Origin: Alterisphingorhabdus sp038748365
GTDB lineage: Bacteria; Pseudomonadota; Alphaproteobacteria; Sphingomonadales; Sphingomonadaceae
Length of the DNA: 64,000 bases
Assembly (NCBI GenBank): GCA_038748365.1
Contig: JBCDIZ010000004.1
Location: 62,001-126,000 of the forward strand
Direction: 5' to 3'
In this document: one piece after another, positions 17,701 through 25,730 of the stretch
How positions within the stretch are numbered: the first letter of the stretch is position 1
Layout of the letters: the number at the start of each line of letters is the position of its first letter
The notes under the pieces: model-generated
Database searches by the model: none
Told to the model about the DNA's origin: nothing
What the model saw: the letters and a program-made list of their open reading frames with translations, nothing else
Position numbers and translations under genes: made by a program

Positions 17701-19341
17701 GATTGGTGGATTAGTCACCTGGCTGAAATTCTGGCGGAAGAACTCGCTGATCGCGCGCGGCTTGGCGCTGACCACGGCCAGCGGCGTGTCATCGCCCATC
17801 GAGCCAATCGCCTCTTTACCCGCAGCCGCCATGGGGGAGAGGATCAATTCCATATCCTCCAGCGTTACGCCCGCTGCGACCTGTCGCCGGATCAGTTCAG
17901 CCTTGTCCCAGGGCAGTGATTCGTGCTCGCCCTCGGCTTCGGGCAGATCCTCTACGGTGCGGAAGCCTTTGACGAGCTCTTCATAGGGCTGCTCGGCAGC
18001 GATCCGGTCCTTGATCGCATGGTCGTCATAAATTTCGCCCTTGACCAGATCGACTGCGATCATCTTGCCGGGGCCGAGCGCGCCTTTTTCGACAATGGTA
18101 TTTTCCGGCACCACCACCATGCCGGTTTCCGATCCGATGATCAGCAGGCCATCGGCGGTGCGCGAATAGCGCAGCGGGCGCAGCGCATTGCGGTCGACAC
18201 CAGCCACAGCCCATTTGCCATCGGTCATCGCCAGCGCCGCTGGGCCATCCCATGGTTCCATCACGCTTGCCATATATTGATACATGGCAAGGTGATTGTC
18301 GGGGACATCGCCAATGCCGTCACCGAGCGAGGATTGCCAAGCTTCAGGGACCAGCATGATTTTCGCCGTCGGTGCTTCACGGCCGGAACGGCAAATGGCT
18401 TCAAAAACAGCATCCAGCGCTGCGGTGTCCGAAGCACCTGCAGGAATGACCGGTTTTATGTCTTCCGATTCCGCACCGAAAGCCAGGCTGGCCATTTTAA
18501 TCTCATGGCTCTTCATCCAGTTTTTATTGCCGCGAATGGTGTTGATCTCGCCATTATGCGCCAGCGTGCGGAAGGGCTGGGCCAGCCACCATTGCGGGAA
18601 GGTGTTGGTGGAGTAACGCTGGTGGAAAATGGCGAGGCGGCTTTCAAACCGCTCATCCATCAGATCAGGATAAAAGACCGACAGGCTTTCCGCCAAAAAC
18701 AGCCCTTTATAGATAATCGAGCGGCAGGACAGCGAGCAGATATAAAAGTCGTTTATCTGCGCCGCGATCACCTTTTTCTCGATACGGCGGCGCACCAGAT
18801 AGAGCCGCTTTTCAAACTCGTCATGGCTTTCTTCATTGGGCATCGGCCCGGCAATCATGATCTGCTCGATCTCGGGCCGGGTGATATGTGCTTTTTCGCC
18901 GATGACCGAGACATCAATCGGCACCTGCCGCCAGCCATAAATGGTATAACCGGCGTCAATAATCTCGGCCTCAACGATAGTGCGACAGGTTTCCTGGGCA
19001 TTCAGATCAGTACGCGGCAGGAAAACCATGCCGACCGCCAGCGTATTGGGCAGCACCTTATGACCGCTATCCGCAATCGCATCGTCAAAAAAGCGTACCG
19101 GCAGATCGACATGAATCCCCGCGCCATCGCCGGTCATACCATCAGCATCCACCGCGCCGCGATGCCATACCGCTTTCAACGCATCAATCGCCGCCTCCAC
19201 CACCCGACGCGAGGGCGTACCATCGCACGCCGCCACCAGCCCGACACCGCACGCATCGCGCTCGGTTTCGGTGTGATACATGCCTTCTCTGGCGAGGCGG
19301 GCATGTTCGGCAGTGGGGTGGATGATGGCGTTATCTGTCAA
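14785..19341 (-). CDS. gltB: Glutamate synthase (NADPH) large subunit
   Basis: A 1518-residue protein, the normal length. It contains an N-terminal class II glutaminase domain whose nucleophile is Cys31 in RDACGVGLV (the short propeptide must be removed), a central domain, an FMN-binding synthase domain with VILVSGHNGGTGASPQTSIK, and a C-terminal GXGXG beta-helix domain. The 3Fe-4S cysteines are seen in GCIMVRQCHSNTCPVGVC. It transfers the amide of glutamine to 2-oxoglutarate, with electrons from the small subunit. The gltD gene is upstream on the same strand, separated by a DUF2059 gene and a repeat. A large open frame on the opposite strand is a codon-bias shadow. Confidence 0.97.
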   Translation of the reverse strand: MTDNAIIHPTAEHARLAREGMYHTETERDACGVGLVAACDGTPSRRVVEAAIDALKAVWHRGAVDADGMTGDGAGIHVDLPVRFFDDAIADSGHKVLPNTLAVGMVFLPRTDLNAQETCRTIVEAEIIDAGYTIYGWRQVPIDVSVIGEKAHITRPEIEQIMIAGPMPNEESHDEFEKRLYLVRRRIEKKVIAAQINDFYICSLSCRSIIYKGLFLAESLSVFYPDLMDERFESRLAIFHQRYSTNTFPQWWLAQPFRTLAHNGEINTIRGNKNWMKSHEIKMASLAFGAESEDIKPVIPAGASDTAALDAVFEAICRSGREAPTAKIMLVPEAWQSSLGDGIGDVPDNHLAMYQYMASVMEPWDGPAALAMTDGKWAVAGVDRNALRPLRYSRTADGLLIIGSETGMVVVPENTIVEKGALGPGKMIAVDLVKGEIYDDHAIKDRIAAEQPYEELVKGFRTVEDLPEAEGEHESLPWDKAELIRRQVAAGVTLEDMELILSPMAAAGKEAIGSMGDDTPLAVVSAKPRAISEFFRQNFSQVTNPPIDSLRERHVMSLKTRFSNLANILEEDSQNDDVLVLDSPVLCNRDWFRLKQAFGKQAAEISCTFPADGDVKVMRAAFARIRTEAEQAVREGKTEIFLCDDAIDKDNVAMSMILATAAVHTHLVRRGLRSFASVNVRASEAMTTHDHAVMIGVGATTVNAYLAEAAIADRHGRDLYPNLTLEQCIANYRKAIDDGLLKIMAKMGISVISSYRGGYNFEAVGLSRALVNDLFPGMPSKISGEGYASLHVNATDRHDAAFDALVAKLPIGGFYKQRAGGETHSYSAQLMHLLQSAVAGDSYSSYLRFSEGVKALPPVSLRDLMEFNYASEPVPLDEVEATTEIRKRFITPGMSLGALSPEAHETLAIAMNRIGAKSVSGEGGESKERYQPYPDGDNANSPIKQVASGRFGVTAEYLGACEEIEIKVAQGAKPGEGGQLPGFKVSEFIAKLRHSTPGVTLISPPPHHDIYSIEDLAQLIYDLKQINPRARVCVKLVSSAGIGTIAAGVAKAHADVILVSGHNGGTGASPQTSIKNAGTPWEMGLSEANQVLALNNLRHRVKLRTDGGLKTGRDIVIAAILGAEEFGIGTLSLVAMGCIMVRQCHSNTCPVGVCVQDERLRQKFTGTPEKVINLMTFIAEEVREILAQLGYRTLDEIVGRTELLRQVSRGAEHLDDLDLNPILAKVDAPDTERRFSLETHRNPVPDSLDAQIIRDAAPVFERREKMQLTYNVRNTHRAVGTRLSAEITKTYGMKALAHGHVHVRLRGSAGQSLGAFLCQGVRLEIFGDANDYVGKGLCGGIISVRPTVSSPLVSNDNVILGNTVLYGATSGYLFAAGQAGERFAVRNSGAHVVVEGVGANACEYMTGGVAVILGDVGHNFGAGMTGGMAFVLDRDDDFIRHANPESILWQRLASAHWEEDLKHLIEQHVRMTGSQWAEEILTNWDVYRDKFWQVCPKEMIERLEHPLSDDAAEAVAAE

Positions 19342-19379
19342 AATGTCTCGTGCCTTTTATCTTAGCGCTTTTTAATCTC

Positions 19380-19507
19380 CGTTCGTGTCGAGCCCTTCGA
19401 CTGCCTGCTAAGGCAGGCGCTCAGGATAAACTTCGGCTCAAGGCCGAAGTCGAGACACATCTCTGCAATTGCAATGGCCTCTCGACTTCGCTCGAGGCGA
19501 ACGGGAT
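19380..19507. repeat. Intergenic inverted repeat between gltB and the DUF2059 gene
   Basis: The element has CGTTCG...CGAACG outer arms with GTGTCGAG and CTCGA inside, an inner hairpin CTTCGGCTCAAGGCCGAAG at about 19431-19449, and a small CTGCCTGCTAAGGCAGG hairpin. It resembles other short GTCGAG-type repeats of sphingomonad genomes. It lies inside the probable gltD-DUF2059-gltB transcription unit and could affect gltB mRNA processing. No coding capacity. Confidence 0.6.
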
Positions 19508-19520
19508 TGTTCAAAAGCCT

Positions 19521-20366
19521 TTATTCTTCAGTCTCATAATCGCCTTGCTCGGTCTCTCTCGGCCCCAATTCATCGACATCAACCCCGAGCAATTGTGCGA
19601 GCCGTTTCTTTTCCAGTTCGGAGAGATCGCCATAGGTCCGCTGTGGCGGGAGATCACCCATTAGTTCTTCAGGATTCTCCATCTGGCCGAGGAAGCGCTC
19701 GAGAAATTTCGGCATTACTTCCATGCTGGCACCGATGACTTCGCGGCTGGAATAAACGGCAAGGCTTTCAGAACCGAATTTCGCACCGGCTTCGGTCGAA
19801 AGGAAAGCGGAAACCTCATCCAGTTCTTCTGCGGTGAAGCGGCGGGCATAGGCCTTGGCCAGACCATCACGCATGGCGGGTTCCACTTCATCTGAAAGCT
19901 CGATCAAAATATCGAAAATAGAGCTGAACATCGCCTGTTGCCGCTCGGCAAAATGCGGGTCGATAATTTCCATCAGATCTTTCACTGTGGCATCATCAGG
20001 AGGCGATACTTCACTTTCGCTGATACCGGCAAAGGCAGTGATCGCCGAGAGCGGCATTACGTCGATCGATCCGAGCATCGGTTCAATCACCGTGCCCAGA
20101 GTTTCGGACATGATTTTCTTATAACTGCCGTCAGGCAATAGCTTTGCCGCAACATCTTCGCCCTTGGCCAGTTGGTTGGGTTCAATAGGCGCGCCGTCAT
20201 CCTCGAACTTGAAGACTTCGAGGAATTTGGTGAACTCGGCATCTGTCGCCTCGCTGGCGTCTGTTTCTGCCTCCTGCGCCAAAGCCTGTGTCGGCGTGTT
20301 CAGCGTTGCTGTCATCGCCAGAGCGGTAGCGACAGCTTTTGCGGGGAGGGTGAATTTGCGGATCAT
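19521..20366 (-). CDS. DUF2059 domain secreted protein
   Basis: A 281-residue protein with a signal peptide (hydrophobic core about residues 9-24, cleavage after ALAQ) and a DUF2059-like region. The region includes YARRFTAEELDEVSAFLSTE, which matches the repeated helix pair of that family. An acidic, Pro/Gln-rich tail follows. The role of DUF2059 proteins is unknown; a periplasmic location is inferred. ATG 20366 overlaps the gltD stop by four bases (ATGA), so it is translationally coupled to gltD. Its place between the two glutamate synthase subunit genes is unusual. The frame extends upstream to 20474 but only inside gltD. Confidence 0.8.
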   Translation of the reverse strand: MIRKFTLPAKAVATALAMTATLNTPTQALAQEAETDASEATDAEFTKFLEVFKFEDDGAPIEPNQLAKGEDVAAKLLPDGSYKKIMSETLGTVIEPMLGSIDVMPLSAITAFAGISESEVSPPDDATVKDLMEIIDPHFAERQQAMFSSIFDILIELSDEVEPAMRDGLAKAYARRFTAEELDEVSAFLSTEAGAKFGSESLAVYSSREVIGASMEVMPKFLERFLGQMENPEELMGDLPPQRTYGDLSELEKKRLAQLLGVDVDELGPRETEQGDYETEE

Positions 20367-21841
20367 GCGGCGTCCTTTTGTAGTTCTGGTGTCTTTGCTC
20401 TGGCCGCACGCGCCTTTGCCTTGAGATAGGCGTGCATATGCTCGGCAACGTCGCGGCCATCGCGTATTGCCCATACGACAAGCGAGGCACCGCGGACAAT
20501 GTCCCCGGCAGCAAAAACACCGTCCAGATTGGACATCATATTCTTATGATCGACGCGCAAAGTACCCCAGCGGGTAACGCCGAGTTCCGGCGCGCCGAAC
20601 AATTGAGGCAGTTCTTCCGGCTCAAAGCCCAGCGCCTTAATGACCATATCGGCTTCGACTTCATAGGCGCTGTCGGGGATGGGTTCGGGGCTGCGGCGGC
20701 CGGAGAAATCGGGCGGGCCGAGACGCATTTTCTGGACTTTGACCCCGGTCACGGCACCCGCTTCGCCGATTAGCTCTTCCGGCGCGCTTAGCCAGACAAA
20801 TTCCACGCCTTCTTCCTCGGCATTGCGCACCTCATTTTGTGAGCCGGGCATATTCTCCTTGTCGCGGCGATACAGGCATTTCACCGATTTCGCGCCCTGG
20901 CGAATGGCGGTGCGGACGCAATCCATGGCGGTATCGCCGCCACCAATCACCACCACATGCTTGCCTTTGGCATCGAGTGTGCCGTCTTCAAAGGCGGGCA
21001 CATCATCACCAAAACTCATGCGATTGGAGGCGGTGAGATAATCCAATGCCGGATGAACGCCATTGAGCACAGAGCCGGGCAGACGAAGATCGCGCGCCTT
21101 ATAGACGCCGGTGGCGATCAATATTGCGTCATGCTTTTGGCGCAGTTCCTCAAGCGTCGCATCCTCGCCGACGCTGAAATTTTCATGGATATGGATATCG
21201 GCTTCTTTCAGCCGTTCGACGCGGCGCATCACCACCGGTTTTTCCAGCTTGAAGCCAGGAATGCCATAGGTCAACAGCCCGCCAGCGCGGTCATGCCGGT
21301 CATAGACATGCACCTCATAGCCGCCCATGCGCATATATTCCGCCGTCGCCAGACCCGCCGGGCCAGCGCCGATAATACCGATCGACTGGCCTTTTTCCGG
21401 GCCGACCGAGATCGGTTCCACCCAGCCTTCGGCCCAGGCAGTGTCGGTGATATATTTCTCGACCGAGCCAATAGTGACCGCATCATGGCCGGAAAACTCG
21501 ATAACGCAATTGCCCTCGCACAGCCGATCCTGCGGGCAGATGCGACCGCAAATTTCGGGCATGGTCGAGGTGGAGTTGGATAGCTCATAGGCTTCGCGCA
21601 GCCGTCCTTCCGCGGTCAGGCGCAGCCAGTCGGGAATATGGTTGTGCAGCGGGCAATGGGTTGAGCAATAGGGCACGCCGCATTGTGAACAGCGTGATGA
21701 CTGTTCCTTGGCCGCATCTTCAGGATAGCGATTGGCGATTTCCTGGAAATCCTCGGTACGCAATTCTGGATCGCGTTTTTCGGGATAGGCCTGTTGGGTG
21801 TCGACAAAGCGCAGCATGGGGTCAGTGACGGGCTTGGACAT
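20363..21841 (-). CDS. gltD: Glutamate synthase (NADPH) small subunit
   Basis: A 492-residue flavoprotein. The N-terminal ferredoxin-like part has cysteine groups CSQCGVPYCSTHCP and CGRICPQDRLCEGNC for two 4Fe-4S clusters. An FAD-binding IGAGPAGLATAEYMR motif and an NADPH-binding VVIGGGDTAMDCVRTA motif follow. It passes electrons from NADPH to the GltB subunit. I chose ATG 21841 (MSKPVTDPM), with AAGGAA upstream; the frame is open to 21904 without support. It is first in a probable operon with the DUF2059 gene and gltB. Confidence 0.95.
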   Translation of the reverse strand: MSKPVTDPMLRFVDTQQAYPEKRDPELRTEDFQEIANRYPEDAAKEQSSRCSQCGVPYCSTHCPLHNHIPDWLRLTAEGRLREAYELSNSTSTMPEICGRICPQDRLCEGNCVIEFSGHDAVTIGSVEKYITDTAWAEGWVEPISVGPEKGQSIGIIGAGPAGLATAEYMRMGGYEVHVYDRHDRAGGLLTYGIPGFKLEKPVVMRRVERLKEADIHIHENFSVGEDATLEELRQKHDAILIATGVYKARDLRLPGSVLNGVHPALDYLTASNRMSFGDDVPAFEDGTLDAKGKHVVVIGGGDTAMDCVRTAIRQGAKSVKCLYRRDKENMPGSQNEVRNAEEEGVEFVWLSAPEELIGEAGAVTGVKVQKMRLGPPDFSGRRSPEPIPDSAYEVEADMVIKALGFEPEELPQLFGAPELGVTRWGTLRVDHKNMMSNLDGVFAAGDIVRGASLVVWAIRDGRDVAEHMHAYLKAKARAARAKTPELQKDAA

Positions 21842-22130
21842 GGCGTCGGAAAGTTCCTTGGTGAAACGGGGGTAAGCCGGATGGCACATAAAAATATTGT
21901 GCAAAGGGCCGTTCAGACGTTGCTTAGCGTCTCAGGGCCGGGGAGTCACGCAAAAACTGTAATATAAGACAGTATTACTGACATAAATAGATTTTCTATG
22001 ACGTATTTCCCACATTATTTGGAGGTGTACGCTATAATAAAAGCCCGAACCGGACCTATAATTTTGCGCGACTTTCCGAATATTGCCCGCTAGTGCGCAG
22101 CGCAGAAGGCCAAGTTGCAAGAGGTAGGAA

Positions 22131-23009
22131 ATGTCATTTCTGCAAATGCTGATTATCGCCATTGTTCAGGGCATCAGCGAATTTCTCCCCATCTCTTCGT
22201 CCGGCCATCTGATCCTGATCCAATATGCCACCGACTATGCCGATCAGGGCCCGCTGATCGACGTTGCCGCGCATGTCGGTTCGCTACTGGCGATTATCGC
22301 CTATTTCTTCCGCGATAGCTGGGGGCTCGTCCGCGGCGGTTTTGCCACTATCGGTATAGGCAAGGCCCCGGCCGAGCGGCGGCTGTTCTGGTGGATTGTT
22401 ATCGGCACCATACCAGCGGCGGGCTTCGGCCTGTTCCTGAAAATGGGTGATTATCTCGAAGGGTTTCGCTTCGCCGAGCTGATCGCCATCAACCTGATTG
22501 TCTATGGCATATTGCTCGGACTGGCCGATCGCTATGGCGCGTCCACCAAGACTTATGAAGATATGACGCTGCGCGATGGCATCATTGTCGGTCTCGCTCA
22601 GGCACTGGCGCTTATCCCCGGCACCAGCCGCTCCGGCGTTACCATGACGGTGGCGCGGTTCCTCGGTTTTGGCCGGGTGGAAGCGGCGCGCTTCTCCTTC
22701 CTGCTGTCGATCCCCGCCGTCGCAGGGGCAGGGGTACTGATCGTGCCCGATATATTGGAGGCCAGCGGCGGTCTGGTTACCGAGGCGCTGATTGTCGGCG
22801 GCCTGACGTTCCTCGCCGCGTTCGCCACCATGGCGTTTCTGATGCAGTTCCTCAAACGCGCCTCAATGCTGGTCTTTGTCATCTATCGTGTCGGGCTGGG
22901 CATATTGCTGCTGGTGCTGCTCAATCTGGGCATGATCCAGTCGGCACAGGAACCATTGCCCGAGCCGCTACCTTTGCCTGATGCAACCTTTGAGAACGCG
23001 CAGCGCTAA
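22131..23009 (+). CDS. uppP: Undecaprenyl-diphosphatase
   Basis: A 292-residue integral membrane protein. The two conserved motifs are ISEFLPISSSGHL (catalytic glutamate at residue 17) and PGTSRSGVTM with its essential arginine. It recycles undecaprenyl diphosphate to the monophosphate lipid carrier for peptidoglycan synthesis and gives bacitracin tolerance. AGAGGTAGGAA before the ATG is a good ribosome-binding site. The upstream 290 bases are AT-rich and gene-free. It overlaps the convergent oxidoreductase gene by four bases at their stops. Confidence 0.95.
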   Translation: MSFLQMLIIAIVQGISEFLPISSSGHLILIQYATDYADQGPLIDVAAHVGSLLAIIAYFFRDSWGLVRGGFATIGIGKAPAERRLFWWIVIGTIPAAGFGLFLKMGDYLEGFRFAELIAINLIVYGILLGLADRYGASTKTYEDMTLRDGIIVGLAQALALIPGTSRSGVTMTVARFLGFGRVEAARFSFLLSIPAVAGAGVLIVPDILEASGGLVTEALIVGGLTFLAAFATMAFLMQFLKRASMLVFVIYRVGLGILLLVLLNLGMIQSAQEPLPEPLPLPDATFENAQR

Positions 23010-23959
23010 ATCGCCTCCGCCAGTGCGCGTCCTGAGAGCCAGGCATTCTCTATCCTGGGTCCGCTGAGCCAGTCACCGCATAGCCCTATCTGCTTTTCGG
23101 CATCCCATAGAAAGGGCGTGGCATCAGCATCACTGCGCTTCGGCACCATGGCGTAGCGCCAGCGATGGGCCTGCGCGATTATGGGTTTTGGCAACACGAT
23201 TCGCCCAGCTTTTTCCAGTGCCTCTGTCATCGCGGCGATAATGGCATCTGCTGCATCTTCCAGGTGCGTTGCGGACCATTCAGGATCAGCCTGCACAACC
23301 CAGCTTTCTATATAAGCGCGGCCCGGCTTGGCGTTGTTGCGCGCGGCCCAGCCAATAGGCGGCAGGTTACGGATAGTATCGGGCATATCGCTAAGCGGTG
23401 CATCAAAAGCGAGCATCACAGTCCAACATGGTGCGGATTGCACCGCCGATGCAGCGCGGGCAAAGTCTGGTTGATGAACCTCAACAAGATCGCTGACCTG
23501 TTCGGCAGGAACCGCGATGATTATGCCATCATAAGGACCATGTTCTCCGCTTTCGGTGCCCAGCACCCATTCATTATCTCTTTGATCCAGTTCGATGATC
23601 CGCGTCGCCCAATGCACATCATGGCGCGCTGCTATGGCTTTGATCGGCGCATTCATGGCGGGTGTGCCAACATAAGCGTGATCGCCAGCCGCAGGCCAAT
23701 GCGCGACAATGCCAGCATTTTGCCATGCCTGCACCTGTTGCTGGAACGCGGCACTGCGCGCTGTGAAATATTGCGCCCCATGATCAAAGCCGGTTTCGCC
23801 CAATGGCGTCTCTACGCGGCGTGTCGACATCCGCCCGCCAGGGCCGCGCCCTTTATCGAACAGCGTTATTGTGTGACCCCACGCCACCAAGCTGTCGGCG
23901 CAAGCCAAACCGGCCATTCCAGCTCCGATGATGGCGATTCTATCGCTATCCTGCTCCAT
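23006..23959 (-). CDS. FAD-dependent amine oxidase / renalase-like oxidoreductase
   Basis: A 317-residue flavoprotein with an N-terminal Rossmann motif IAIIGAGMAGLACADSL and the FDKGRGPGGRMSTRR loop, followed by FDHGAQYFTAR. This matches the bacterial renalase-like NAD(P)/FAD-dependent oxidoreductases. The C-terminal GLCGDWLSGPRIENAWLSG is the second FAD-contact region. The substrate is unknown. It converges with uppP, with a four-base overlap of stop codons, and is divergent from the VOC gene. Confidence 0.83.
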   Translation of the reverse strand: MEQDSDRIAIIGAGMAGLACADSLVAWGHTITLFDKGRGPGGRMSTRRVETPLGETGFDHGAQYFTARSAAFQQQVQAWQNAGIVAHWPAAGDHAYVGTPAMNAPIKAIAARHDVHWATRIIELDQRDNEWVLGTESGEHGPYDGIIIAVPAEQVSDLVEVHQPDFARAASAVQSAPCWTVMLAFDAPLSDMPDTIRNLPPIGWAARNNAKPGRAYIESWVVQADPEWSATHLEDAADAIIAAMTEALEKAGRIVLPKPIIAQAHRWRYAMVPKRSDADATPFLWDAEKQIGLCGDWLSGPRIENAWLSGRALAEAI

Positions 23960-24048
23960 GCTGCTTGCCTTTCCATGCGACGGGTTTATCGTGGCCCCAT
24001 CACATGATCACCCAATCAAAATATTCAATCAGAAAAGGAGAATGCCTG

Positions 24049-24429
24049 ATGTACAGCCACATGATGGTCGGCAGCAACGACATTGAACGCTCGAAGAAAT
24101 TTTATGACGCCACTTTCCAGGCCTTTGGAGGCCGCGAGGGCATGGTCGATCCCAAGGGACGCCTGCTCTATATGCATAATGGCGGCATGTTTCTGGTTAC
24201 CCCACCGATCGATGGCGAACCTGCGACGTGCGGTAATGGCATGACCATCGGCTTTGCCATGTCACCCGATGAAGCCAATGCTTGGCATGCTGCTGGCGTG
24301 GAAGCGGGCGGCACCGCGATTGAAGATCCGCCAGGCATCCGCGAAGGCAATGGCATGAAAATGTATCTCGCCTATCTGCGTGATCCGGATGGCAACAAGC
24401 TTTGCGCGCTTAGCCGCGTTGAGGACTGA
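24049..24429 (+). CDS. VOC (glyoxalase/bleomycin resistance) family protein
   Basis: A 126-residue protein of the vicinal oxygen chelate fold: beta-alpha-beta-beta-beta units starting MYSHMMVGSNDIERSKKFYD and ending YLRDPDGNKLCALSR. The histidine near the N-terminus and the late glutamate position suit a metal site, but the exact ligands are not certain. AAAAGGAG eight bases before ATG 24049 fixes the start; the frame's upstream ATGs lie within the divergent promoter region. The specific reaction is unknown. Confidence 0.83.
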   Translation: MYSHMMVGSNDIERSKKFYDATFQAFGGREGMVDPKGRLLYMHNGGMFLVTPPIDGEPATCGNGMTIGFAMSPDEANAWHAAGVEAGGTAIEDPPGIREGNGMKMYLAYLRDPDGNKLCALSRVED

Positions 24430-24438
24430 TCCGCATAG

Positions 24439-24954
24439 GTGTCTGCCGAGCAGAAACTGTATGATGAACTGAAATCGCTGGGGATCACCTTTGAGCAGGT
24501 CGATCACCCGGCGGTTTTTACGACGCTCGACAGCAGCCAGATTGAAAAGAATATCGCCGGTGCGGCGACGAAGAACCTGTTTCTCAAAGATGCTGATGGC
24601 CATTTCGCACTGGTGACTGTGCCAGCAGAAAAGCGGGTTGATTTAGGCCAGTTACGGCGGATGACAGGGGCCAAGCGTTATAGCTTTGGCAGTGCAGACG
24701 AGATGGAAGAGATACTCCGCGTAACCCCCGGATCTGTGACGCCGCTGGCCGCTATGAATGACAGCAATGACAGGGTGCAGGTGGTGATTGACGAGATTCT
24801 CACCGCACAGCCGCGCGTTAATGTCCACCCACTGCGCAATACCGCGACAATTAGCCTGTCCGGGCTGGCCTTGGTGCAGCTATTGGTGCGCTGGCGTCAT
24901 GCGCCGCTGGTGATTCCGGTTCCATCCAAAGCGGCTGGGCCTGAACCGCAATAA
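24439..24954 (+). CDS. Ala-tRNA(Pro) deacylase, ProXp-ala (YbaK/PrdX) family
   Basis: A 171-residue protein of the YbaK / prolyl-tRNA synthetase editing-domain family. VDHPAVFTTLDSSQIE at the start, a conserved KNLFLKDADGHFALVTVPAEKR segment and GSVTPLAAMND match the free-standing ProXp-ala proteins that hydrolyse mischarged Ala-tRNA(Pro). This family is common in alphaproteobacteria, whose ProRS lacks the internal editing domain. The start is GTG 24439, nine bases after the stop of the VOC gene, and the two are probably co-transcribed. Confidence 0.85.
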   Translation: MSAEQKLYDELKSLGITFEQVDHPAVFTTLDSSQIEKNIAGAATKNLFLKDADGHFALVTVPAEKRVDLGQLRRMTGAKRYSFGSADEMEEILRVTPGSVTPLAAMNDSNDRVQVVIDEILTAQPRVNVHPLRNTATISLSGLALVQLLVRWRHAPLVIPVPSKAAGPEPQ

Positions 24955-24964
24955 GGCTAGACTG

Positions 24965-25501
24965 TTATCGCAGCCGATTATCCAGACGCGTGATTAAATC
25001 ACGCTGGCGCGCAACAATATCCTGCACCTTTGACTGCGCATTGATCAGCGGTGTCAGATCATAGATCGCATCGCGGTCATATTGTTTCTCAGTCTCGCCA
25101 ATATACAGTGCATCAATCGCACTGAGCAGATTGACGGTGCGGTTATGATAGGTGGAAAGCGCGCTGACCTCTGTCTGCGCTACCACCCAGTTCTCGCTAT
25201 TCTGCCCTGCAGCGCGTCCTGCCACGACCGCGCTTTGCGCTTTTGCTACACCAGATTGAAAGCCATTATCTGCGATCAGTGCGTCTTGTACCAGCGCGTC
25301 GACCTCGTTGCGCAAAGCCGCAGGCATGGCAACAACTTCTGGTCCGGTATCTTTTGCCACCGGCTGACCATCAACGGGAAGGTCCTCAATAGTGCGGCGC
25401 TTAAGCTCAGGAAAGTCTGCACTGGATGCAGCGCAGCCACTTAAAAACACTATGCCGGGCACAATAGCTATGAACAGTGGAAAAGCCGGTTTGCAGGTCA
25501 T
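24965..25501 (-). CDS. Hypothetical lipoprotein
   Basis: A 178-residue protein with a lipoprotein signal peptide: a hydrophobic stretch then LSGC with the lipidated cysteine at residue 23. The mature part is mainly helical (residues 70-178, with heptad-like patterning near the end) and has no motif I recognise. ATG 25501 places the lipobox at the expected position; the frame's upstream extension to 25621 is not signal-like. An envelope role is inferred. Confidence 0.72.
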   Translation of the reverse strand: MTCKPAFPLFIAIVPGIVFLSGCAASSADFPELKRRTIEDLPVDGQPVAKDTGPEVVAMPAALRNEVDALVQDALIADNGFQSGVAKAQSAVVAGRAAGQNSENWVVAQTEVSALSTYHNRTVNLLSAIDALYIGETEKQYDRDAIYDLTPLINAQSKVQDIVARQRDLITRLDNRLR

Positions 25502-25614
25502 GGCTCGGGCCACTACATTATGATGGTGACAGCGGCAATCCATTCCGGCGCGAGAAATGGGTAGCCAGTATATGAAAAGTGCATGAAAAGAGTCACATTT
25601 CGCGCTGCTGTTGG

Positions 25615-25643
25615 TTGACACTTAGGTGATTCTCCCTTATCGG
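25615..25643 (+). promoter_or_regulatory. Possible sigma-70 promoter for rplU-rpmA
   Basis: TTGACA at 25615-25620 is followed after 17 bases by TATCGG (16 bases if TTATCG is taken as the -10). The position, about 90 bases before the L21 start, suits a strong constitutive promoter. The -10 is far from consensus. Confidence 0.45.
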
Positions 25644-25730
25644 GCACTGCTTTCCGGCGCAGATCAGAAATGTCCCTTGCAGGATACGAACCGCGCCGAG
25701 CCAACAGTTTTGATGAAGTGAGACAAAGTC

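Noticed and set aside
17923..19365. A 480-codon open frame on the plus strand opposite gltB
   Set aside because: It lies wholly within the antisense of a highly conserved gene; such frames come from the strong codon bias. It has no recognisable domain and no ribosome-binding site.
21842..22130. TATAAT boxes at 22033 and 22057 as uppP promoters
   Set aside because: No acceptable -35 element at 16-18 bases upstream of either; the region is merely AT-rich.
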